43,080 nucleotides of DNA from Sulfuritalea sp. (GTDB taxonomy: Bacteria; Pseudomonadota; Gammaproteobacteria; Burkholderiales; Methylophilaceae). A program made the translations under genes and the position numbers. This document shows, piece after piece, positions 36,785 through 43,080 of the stretch (positions within the stretch are counted from its first letter, which is position 1; every line of letters begins with the position of its first letter). The notes under the pieces are model-generated. The model was given only the letters and a program-made list of their open reading frames with translations, was not told the DNA's origin and searched no databases. The stretch is from NCBI GenBank assembly GCA_021738125.1, contig JAIPCR010000008.1, positions 1-43,080 of the forward strand, read 5' to 3'.

Positions 36785-38362
36785 ATGGCATTAGATACCA
36801 ATATCAAAACGCAACTGCAAAATTACTTACAATTGCTTAAAGAGCCAATTGAATTAGTGGCATCACTCGATGATTCTGCTGGTGCGCAAGAAATGTTAAC
36901 GTTACTTGAAGAGTTGGCTAGCATGTCAGAAAAGATCACATTGAGTCGTGATGATTCTGCACGTAAGCCCTCATTTTCCGTTAAACGTGGTGCATTGCAT
37001 AAAGAGGCTGCACAGCCGGTTGATATTCGTTTTGCTGGTATTCCTATGGGGCATGAATTTACCTCCTTGGTATTGGCTTTACTACAGGTAGGTGCACATC
37101 CCCTCAAATTAGAAGTTGAAAAAATTGCTCAAATCGCTGCACTTGAGGGTGAGTTTTCTTTTGAAACATTTATTTCGTTAAGTTGCCACAATTGTCCAGA
37201 AGTGGTGCAAGCGCTTAACTTAATGGCTGTCATTAACCCTAATATCAAACATGTGATGATTGATGGGGCTTTATATCAAGATGAAGTCAATGCCAGAAAA
37301 ATTATGGCAGTCCCTACGATATTCCTCAATGGCGAAGAATTTGGCGCTGGACGCATGGGCATCGATGAGATTTTGCCTAAGCTTGATAAAGGCGCAGAAG
37401 CGCGCGAAGCTAAAAAACTCGCGGCTAAAGCACCTTATGATGTATTGATTGTGGGGGGTGGGCCAGCTGGTGCATCAGCAGCAATTTATGCCGCTCGCAA
37501 AGGTATCAGAACAGGCATTGTGGCTGATAGGTTTGGCGGCCAAGTGATGGATACCATGGCCATTGAAAATTTTATTTCCATTAAAGAAACAGAAGGCCCT
37601 AAATTAGTAGCTGCTCTTGAAGAACATGTAAAAACTTACGATATTGACGTGATGAATTTGCAACGCGCCCAATCTCTAAATACGCCAAAAGTTGGTAAAA
37701 GTGGCTTAATTGAGGTGAAGCTAGAAGGCGGAGCAACGCTGAGTAGCAAAGCAGTCATCATCGCGACAGGTGCACGTTGGAAAGCGCTCAATATTCCTGG
37801 TGAAAAAGAGTATCGCGGTAAAGGCGTGGCTTACTGTCCCCATTGCGATGGCCCTCTGTTTAAGGGTAAGCATGTTGCAGTGATAGGTGGGGGTAATTCT
37901 GGCGTCGAAGCAGCGATTGATTTAGCTGGGTTTGTCAGCCATGTCACGCTGTTACAGTTCGGCGAAACGCTGAGCGCTGATGCCATTTTACAAAAAAAAT
38001 TATTCAGCTTGAACAATGTGACTGTCATCACCCATGCAGAAACCACTGAAATTACCGGTGAAGATCAAAAAGTAAATGGCTTGATTTATCGTGACCGTGC
38101 AACAAATGCCCTACATAGCGTCGCTTTGGCTGGTGTGTTTGTTCAAATCGGCTTGCTACCCAATACAGATTGGTTGCAGTCTAGCGGAATACAATTAAGT
38201 GTTTTTGGTGAAATTGAAGTAAATTCGCATGGCCAAACGTCTTTACCTGGGGTATTTGCAGCAGGTGATGTCACAACCGTACCTTATAAGCAGATTATCA
38301 TCGCGATGGGTGAGGGTGCCAAAGCCTCGTTAGGCGCATTTGATTATCTAATTCGTCAATAA
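36785..38362 (+). CDS. ahpF: Alkyl hydroperoxide reductase subunit F
   Basis: 525 aa from [21 protein letters not shown], family length, with GAGAG 7 nt upstream; the frame is open back to 36698 but that part covers the intergenic hairpin. The N-terminal double thioredoxin fold has the CHNC redox centre ([14 protein letters not shown]); the flavoprotein part has [17 protein letters not shown] (FAD), [10 protein letters not shown] with the second Cxx[16 protein letters not shown] (NADH) and [13 protein letters not shown]. It passes electrons from NADH to AhpC. Confidence 0.96.
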   Translation: MALDTNIKTQLQNYLQLLKEPIELVASLDDSAGAQEMLTLLEELASMSEKITLSRDDSARKPSFSVKRGALHKEAAQPVDIRFAGIPMGHEFTSLVLALLQVGAHPLKLEVEKIAQIAALEGEFSFETFISLSCHNCPEVVQALNLMAVINPNIKHVMIDGALYQDEVNARKIMAVPTIFLNGEEFGAGRMGIDEILPKLDKGAEAREAKKLAAKAPYDVLIVGGGPAGASAAIYAARKGIRTGIVADRFGGQVMDTMAIENFISIKETEGPKLVAALEEHVKTYDIDVMNLQRAQSLNTPKVGKSGLIEVKLEGGATLSSKAVIIATGARWKALNIPGEKEYRGKGVAYCPHCDGPLFKGKHVAVIGGGNSGVEAAIDLAGFVSHVTLLQFGETLSADAILQKKLFSLNNVTVITHAETTEITGEDQKVNGLIYRDRATNALHSVALAGVFVQIGLLPNTDWLQSSGIQLSVFGEIEVNSHGQTSLPGVFAAGDVTTVPYKQIIIAMGEGAKASLGAFDYLIRQ

Positions 38363-38401
38363 ATTGAGAATGAAGCTTTAATAATTTTAATGAGCGCGTA
38401 G

Positions 38402-39049
38402 TTAAACCTGCGGAGAATAGGATGGGGCTTTGTTAATCAACGCCGTCAGTGCATGAATATCTGCGCGCTCAGCATTACTACCATCCGCTGCTCGCTTAGT
38501 AGCCACTCTAATTTCATCCACATCAAACACGCTTAATTTAATCACACCAGAGTCCATCTCAAGCGAGAACACCGGCACTTTTTTGCGATTACTGCCTTTT
38601 TTATCGCGCTTTCCATCATTCATCACACGGTAAGATTTTTCATTGGTTTCAAATGGAATATCTTGATTAAGCAGAAACATTTCTACATCTTTCAAACTAT
38701 CGGCAAATAAATGAATATGCGTTTCCGAACCTAATCCCGCAGTGCCATCCAATACTGCTCCAGTTAAATGGGGATTAAATCGCGCTAATAGCTGCATAGT
38801 AAATAGGGCATTTTTGCGCAAATTAACTAAATTTTCCGGCTGCTCATCCCCTAAAAAAAGTGCGTTATAAAGTTTAAGTTCTTCCTCAATTTCTGCATTA
38901 GAGGGCAATATGCCGTTATCTACCGTATCAAATTGACGGCCAGCTTTCTTTTTAGCATAAGCAAAATCGGAAATACCATCTTCCGCCATCATCCTTGCGG
39001 CCTGCTGGGCAATTAACTGCCTTAATTGCTGTAAATTTTCTTTAGCCAT
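38402..39049 (-). CDS. conserved protein, possibly nucleotidyltransferase-like
   Basis: 215 aa from MAKENLQQLRQLIAQQAARMM; the open frame reaches 39277 but that part overlaps ponA in another frame and is not protein-like. The N-terminal third is helical and ends YAKKKAGRQF. The middle part, LLARFNPHLTGAVLDGTAGLGSETHIHLFADSLKDVEMFLLNQDIPFE, has a strand-loop-strand look like a nucleotidyltransferase-fold (GS, then alternating residues and Asp), but the catalytic DxD pair is not clear. A basic KRDKKGSNRKK loop follows. Function unknown; it begins 22 nt after ponA and probably shares its transcript. Confidence 0.65.
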   Translation of the reverse strand: MAKENLQQLRQLIAQQAARMMAEDGISDFAYAKKKAGRQFDTVDNGILPSNAEIEEELKLYNALFLGDEQPENLVNLRKNALFTMQLLARFNPHLTGAVLDGTAGLGSETHIHLFADSLKDVEMFLLNQDIPFETNEKSYRVMNDGKRDKKGSNRKKVPVFSLEMDSGVIKLSVFDVDEIRVATKRAADGSNAERADIHALTALINKAPSYSPQV

Positions 39050-39071
39050 AACAAAAAGTAGATTGATTACA

Positions 39072-41543
39072 CTAGTTTGTTTTGAGTATTTTTGCTGCTG
39101 AATTTTGTGAATCAGCCGGTGCATGTTGTGATGCACTATTTGAAGTGGGTGAAGCATTGGCTTTATTAGTTGCAGCAGTCGTTGAGGCAATATCAGGTTG
39201 CAATAACTGCTGTGCCTGAGTGGTAGCAGAAGGATATCCTTCAGTACCCTGACCATTATCCAAAGGCGTTGAACCACTTGGTTCTATCTGTGGAGGAGGA
39301 TTTTCGTGATAAAAATATTCCACAACTCCGCCATCATCGCGCGTCCCTGTTGTCGGATCTACATAAATAGCATCTACACCATCAGGCATCCACATCGCAA
39401 TTTCAGGCAAACTCTGTAATGCAGACGCCATATATTTAATCCAAATAGGTAGTGCAGCACCGGCCCCCGTTTCACCTTTACCTAATGGCCTAGGTTTATC
39501 AAAGCCTATCCAGGCAATCGCTACTTGTTTTGGGCTATAGCCAGCAAACCAAGCATCATTATGGTCATTGGTTGTTCCTGTTTTACCGGCAATATCACTA
39601 CGACCTAGATTGAGCGCACGCATTGCAGTACCGCTTTCTATAACACTTTGCATCATAGAGTTCATAATGAAGGCGTTTCTTGCATCAATGACTCGTGGCG
39701 CGCCATTTCCTGCAGTCACAAACTTAGTCGTTAAAATTACCTTACCATTATGATCGACAATTTTAGAGATTAAATTTGGCGCAACACGATAACCTCCATT
39801 GGCAAATACCGCATAAGCACTCGCCATTTGCCAAGGCGTCGTTGAACCCGCCCCTAATGCCATTGTTAGGTAAGGCGGATGATCTTTAGCAGCAAAACCA
39901 AAGCGGGTAATGTAACTTTGCGCATAACTCGGACCAATTTCTCTTAATACACGAATAGCTACCGTGTTTACAGAATGGGCTAAGGCTTTTCTTAGGCTAA
40001 TCGGGCCTTCAAATGTATTCTCATAATTTTGTGGCGACCAATCTTTATTGCCTGTTTCGCTAGCCGAAAAGTTTAACGGTGCATCCTCTACGATGCTCGC
40101 AGGCGTGTAACCTTTTTCTATCGCAGCAGAATAAATAAATGGCTTAAAGCTAGAGCCTGGCTGACGCCGCGCCTGTGTCACATGATTAAATTTACTTTGA
40201 TTAAAGTCAAAGCCACCGACTAAAGCCCGTATCGCACCGTTTGCAGGATCAATGGCTATCAATGCAGACTCCACTTGTGGCAGTTGTGCAATACGCCAGC
40301 TATCGCCACTCTTGGTTATCCTGACGACAGCACCTGTTTTTAACAACCGCTTGGCAGGATCTTTATCGCGTAGCATTTTTTCTACGAAGGATAAGCCAGC
40401 ACCCGACACTGAAATATCATCACCACTCTTAGTATGTAAATAAACCTCTTTGGGTGAGATGTTGGTGATGACGGCTGGTATTAATCCATTAAATACATCT
40501 AGGTCGTCCAGCGCCGACTCAAGTGCAATTTTCTTATCCTCAGTGCTCAACCCTACTAAATCTAGCACTTTCTCTGGCCCACGGTAACCATGGCGCATGT
40601 CGTAATCTAGAACACCTTCACGTACTGCAGCATTTGCCGCCTCTTGGTTGCTTTTGCGGATAGTGGTATAGACTTTAATGCCACTGCTGTAAATTTCATC
40701 TTGGTATTGCTCATATAACTGATCTCGCACAATTTCTGCCACGTAATCAGCCGATAAATCGCGTGATTGCTTAGACGCCTTAAAGCGCAAAGGCTGCTTT
40801 AAAGCAGCTTGATAAACATTTTCCTTAATAAAACCAAAACGAAACATATCGCGCAACACTTCTTGTTGGCGAGCCATTGAACGCTTGGAATTTAAAAATG
40901 GATTGTAATTAGAAGGCGCTTTGGGTAACCCTGCTAATAAGGCTGTTTCAGCTAGATTAAGCTTCTCTAACGGTTTGCCATAATAAACTTGCGAGGCAGC
41001 AGCAAAACCATAAGCCCGTTGCCCTAAATAAATTTGATTAATATAAAGCTCAAGAATGGCATCTTTACTCAAATTATGTTCGATTTTAATGGCAAGTAAA
41101 GCCTCATTAATTTTAGTAATCAGGGTGCGATTACCATTTGGCACAGTAAAAAAGTTTTTAGCTACTTGCATCGTGATTGTACTGGCGCCTTCATGACTTC
41201 GGCCCGTCACATTGTTTTTAATCGCCCGCAATACACCGGTTGCATCAATACCGCCATGTTGATAAAAACGTCGATCTTCAATGGCTAATACCGCATCTTT
41301 CATATTTTGCGGAACATTCTCAATCTTAACGTAAGCACGGCGTTCCTCGCCAAATTCAGCAATTAAGGCGCCATCATCTGAGTACACTCTCAGTGGTAAT
41401 TTAGGCCGATAATCCGTCAATGCATCTAATGAAGGTAATGAAGGATAAATTAGTGCGGCCGCGATAGTCACCAAAGCCGCAATCGACAAGCCTGCAACAA
41501 ATGCCGCTAGAAAAAGATAGTGCCACCATTTAGTAGGAGTCAT
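39072..41543 (-). CDS. mrcA: Penicillin-binding protein 1A (bifunctional peptidoglycan synthase)
   Basis: 823 aa class A PBP. One N-terminal membrane helix (residues about 9-33). The glycosyltransferase domain has AIEDRRFYQHGGID with catalytic Glu89 and EGASTITMQVAKNFF. The transpeptidase domain has the Ser nucleophile in RQPGSSFKPFIY, SVN in LAHSVNTVAIR and KTGT in AGKTGTTNDHNDAWF. It polymerises and cross-links cell-wall glycan in the periplasm. The last 60 residues or so are Ser/Thr/Asn/Gln/Ala-rich and disordered. It is divergent from pilM, a common proteobacterial layout. Confidence 0.97.
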   Translation of the reverse strand: MTPTKWWHYLFLAAFVAGLSIAALVTIAAALIYPSLPSLDALTDYRPKLPLRVYSDDGALIAEFGEERRAYVKIENVPQNMKDAVLAIEDRRFYQHGGIDATGVLRAIKNNVTGRSHEGASTITMQVAKNFFTVPNGNRTLITKINEALLAIKIEHNLSKDAILELYINQIYLGQRAYGFAAASQVYYGKPLEKLNLAETALLAGLPKAPSNYNPFLNSKRSMARQQEVLRDMFRFGFIKENVYQAALKQPLRFKASKQSRDLSADYVAEIVRDQLYEQYQDEIYSSGIKVYTTIRKSNQEAANAAVREGVLDYDMRHGYRGPEKVLDLVGLSTEDKKIALESALDDLDVFNGLIPAVITNISPKEVYLHTKSGDDISVSGAGLSFVEKMLRDKDPAKRLLKTGAVVRITKSGDSWRIAQLPQVESALIAIDPANGAIRALVGGFDFNQSKFNHVTQARRQPGSSFKPFIYSAAIEKGYTPASIVEDAPLNFSASETGNKDWSPQNYENTFEGPISLRKALAHSVNTVAIRVLREIGPSYAQSYITRFGFAAKDHPPYLTMALGAGSTTPWQMASAYAVFANGGYRVAPNLISKIVDHNGKVILTTKFVTAGNGAPRVIDARNAFIMNSMMQSVIESGTAMRALNLGRSDIAGKTGTTNDHNDAWFAGYSPKQVAIAWIGFDKPRPLGKGETGAGAALPIWIKYMASALQSLPEIAMWMPDGVDAIYVDPTTGTRDDGGVVEYFYHENPPPQIEPSGSTPLDNGQGTEGYPSATTQAQQLLQPDIASTTAATNKANASPTSNSASQHAPADSQNSAAKILKTN

Positions 41544-41763
41544 GTATTTTCAAATCTTTTTTATAAATATGCCTGCATTATAAATTGCTCTGAGATTGCT
41601 TGCTGATAAACAATTAAATAAACCGTTAAAAAGTTTTTAATTACGCGACCACGCCAACTTGACAAATGAGAAATTGCTTTACAGGGCTTAAAGTTGTTGA
41701 TAGGATTTAATGTAAATTATCAGAAAAGAACGTAACTAACGAATTCAGAAAAGGAATTTCAGG

Positions 41764-42840
41764 TTGAAATTCAGCTTTTTTAACGAAATAAGCCCACCAC
41801 TAATAGGTGTCGATATCAGTTCTGTCTCTATCAAACTGGTAGAGCTATCAGACGATGGTCGTGGCGGTTACAAACTTGAAGGTTATGCCACACAACCCTT
41901 GCCTAAAGGGGCTATGGTTGATGGCAATGTAAGTGATCTTGAAAAAGTCATTGATGTCATGCGACTAGCATGGAAGCTACTTGGTACTCGCGAAAAACGT
42001 ATAGCACTTGCGTTACCTACCGCTGCCGTCATTAGTAAAAAAGTACAAATGGCTGCCGGCATGCGCGAAGAAGATATGGAAGCGCAAGTCGAGGCCGAAG
42101 CAAACCAATACATCCCTTTCTCACTTGATGAAGTGAATATTGACTTTCAAATACTGGGCCCTGCTGCCAAAAATCCAGATGAAGTTGAAGTGTTAATTGT
42201 CGCCTCTCGTAAAGAAAAAATCGAAGATCGTGTAGCAGTTGCAGAAGGCGCTGGACTTAAAGCGCTAGTGATGGATGTAGAAAGTTACGCCACTGAAGCG
42301 GCCTATAGTTTAGTGGCAAATCAATTGCCAAATGCGGGTCGAGAACAAACCGTCATGATTGCAGATATTGGCGCAGCCATGATGCATGTGAATGTGCTAC
42401 ATGACAATAAATCAATATACACACGCGAACAAAGTTTCGGGGGCGGGCAACTTACCCAAGAAATTCAAAGTCGTTTTGGATTATCCTTAGAAGAGGCTGA
42501 AATTGCCAAACGCAGAGGCGGCTTGCCTGATAGCTATGAGCTCGAAGTCTTACAGCCATTTATGCTATCAATTGCCACAGAAATTGCCAGAGCATTGCAG
42601 TTTTTTACAAGTTCTACCCAATATAATCGCGTTGACCATATTGTGCTAGCTGGTGGTTGCGCAGCCATTCCTGCGCTAGATGTGGCGGTGCAAAGTCATA
42701 CCCAAATCAATACGGTCATTGCTAATCCATTTAATGGCATGGCTATTAACGCTAAGCTTAAACAGCAACAAGCAATCTCTGATGCCCCAGCTATGCTAAT
42801 TGCCTGTGGTCTTGCGATGCGCGGGGGCTTGGCAATATGA
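41764..42840 (+). CDS. pilM: Type IV pilus assembly protein PilM
   Basis: 358 aa actin-like ATPase (FtsA-related). LIGVDISSVSIKLVEL is the phosphate-1 motif, DIGAAMMHVNVLHDN the phosphate-2 motif and VLAGGCAAIPALD the adenosine motif; MREEDMEAQVEAEANQYIPFSLDEVN is the typical PilM stretch. It sits on the cytoplasmic face and binds the N-terminus of PilN to link the pilus motor to the alignment subcomplex. The start codon is TTG with AAGGAA upstream. The 220-bp gap to mrcA must hold both promoters, but I see no near-consensus pair. Confidence 0.96.
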   Translation: MKFSFFNEISPPLIGVDISSVSIKLVELSDDGRGGYKLEGYATQPLPKGAMVDGNVSDLEKVIDVMRLAWKLLGTREKRIALALPTAAVISKKVQMAAGMREEDMEAQVEAEANQYIPFSLDEVNIDFQILGPAAKNPDEVEVLIVASRKEKIEDRVAVAEGAGLKALVMDVESYATEAAYSLVANQLPNAGREQTVMIADIGAAMMHVNVLHDNKSIYTREQSFGGGQLTQEIQSRFGLSLEEAEIAKRRGGLPDSYELEVLQPFMLSIATEIARALQFFTSSTQYNRVDHIVLAGGCAAIPALDVAVQSHTQINTVIANPFNGMAINAKLKQQQAISDAPAMLIACGLAMRGGLAI

Positions 42841-43080
42841 TACGCGTCAATTTACTGCCGCACCGTCAAATTAAGCGTGAATTGCGTCAGCGTGAATTTG
42901 GCTTAATGGCCACATTCTCTGCAATCGCCGCTTCAGCTATTATTTTCCTAGGTTACACTTTCATCAACAGTCAAATCGATGCTCAAATGGCACGTAATAG
43001 CCGTTTAGATGCAGCAATAGTCAGCTTAAATAAAGAAATTGCCGATATTAAAGACTTAAAAGATAAAATTAGCATCATGT
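42837..43080 (+). CDS. pilN: Type IV pilus assembly protein PilN, N-terminal part
   Basis: The first 81 codons are in the window; the gene runs off the right edge. It starts MIRVNLLPHRQIKRE, the INLLP motif with which PilN binds PilM, followed by one membrane helix (residues about 24-44) and a coiled coil-like periplasmic stretch (AIVSLNKEIADIKDLKDK). Its ATG overlaps the pilM stop (ATGA), so translation is coupled. pilO, pilP and pilQ would be expected next. Confidence 0.95.
   Translation, partial: MIRVNLLPHRQIKRELRQREFGLMATFSAIAASAIIFLGYTFINSQIDAQMARNSRLDAAIVSLNKEIADIKDLKDKISIM

Noticed and set aside
39050-39277. 76-residue upstream extension of the gene at 38402-39049
   Set aside because: It overlaps the mrcA C-terminus in another frame and its His/Leu/Gln-rich composition is a shadow of the Ser/Thr-rich tail of PBP1A.
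41659-41664. Perfect TTGACA -35 box upstream of pilM
   Set aside because: No acceptable -10 lies 16-18 bp downstream, so I do not call a promoter.

Overview
The window is ordinary chromosome from an AT-rich, Gram-negative bacterium, most likely a betaproteobacterial methylotroph of the Methylophilaceae (Methylotenera/Methylophilus type). This is inferred, not searched: the left edge carries the start of a secreted PQQ methanol-dehydrogenase-like protein, the housekeeping proteins have a betaproteobacterial look, and gene order matches that group (divergent ponA/pilM, rpe-gph-trpEGDC, metX-metW, rpsU-dnaG-rpoD). No insertion sequence, phage, CRISPR array or rRNA was seen.

Layout. 1-185 is the 5' end of a xoxF/mxaF-like gene on the minus strand. 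482-4367 holds a proline iminopeptidase, a YihY/BrkB membrane protein fused to a cyclic-nucleotide-binding domain, and a TPR protein with a 2OG-Fe(II) oxygenase-like C-terminus. 4445-5755 is a small accessory cluster: a two-helix membrane protein, a divergent zinc-finger-like protein plus a hemerythrin with a cysteine-rich insert, and a small winged-helix protein. 5781-5961 looks like an undescribed small RNA gene with its own promoter and terminator, downstream of ppc. 8977-13719 is a macromolecular-synthesis operon on the minus strand (rpsU-yqeY-terminator-dnaG-rpoD-tRNA-Ile2-terminator), with tsaD divergent from it. plsY, folB, xerD and ogt follow, then rpsP-rimM-trmD-rplS with its own promoter and terminator. 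19866-24256 is a tight minus-strand run metX-metW-ampG-queE-queC, with a gamma-carbonic-anhydrase-like gene divergent from metX. 24892-28402 is hemA-prfA-(lipoprotein)-prmC. 28528-35035 is a plus-strand run rpe-gph-trpL-trpE-trpG-trpD-trpC-hemB. oxyR is divergent from ahpC-ahpF. The right end has ponA with a downstream conserved gene, divergent from pilM-pilN.

Functionally, the genes serve one-carbon and central metabolism (methanol oxidation, Rpe for the ribulose monophosphate cycle, PEP carboxylase), tryptophan, methionine, haem and queuosine synthesis, replication/transcription/translation, peroxide defence, cell-wall synthesis and type IV pilus assembly. The most notable non-textbook items are the candidate sRNA, a Trp-rich leader peptide before trpE with no obvious terminator, three ATTAGTT repeats at exact 21-bp steps upstream of the methanol dehydrogenase gene, a palindrome over the hemerythrin promoter, a probably leaderless metX, and the BrkB-CNB fusion whose usual phosphate-binding Arg is replaced. 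I did not find a convincing new multi-gene defence or mobile system.
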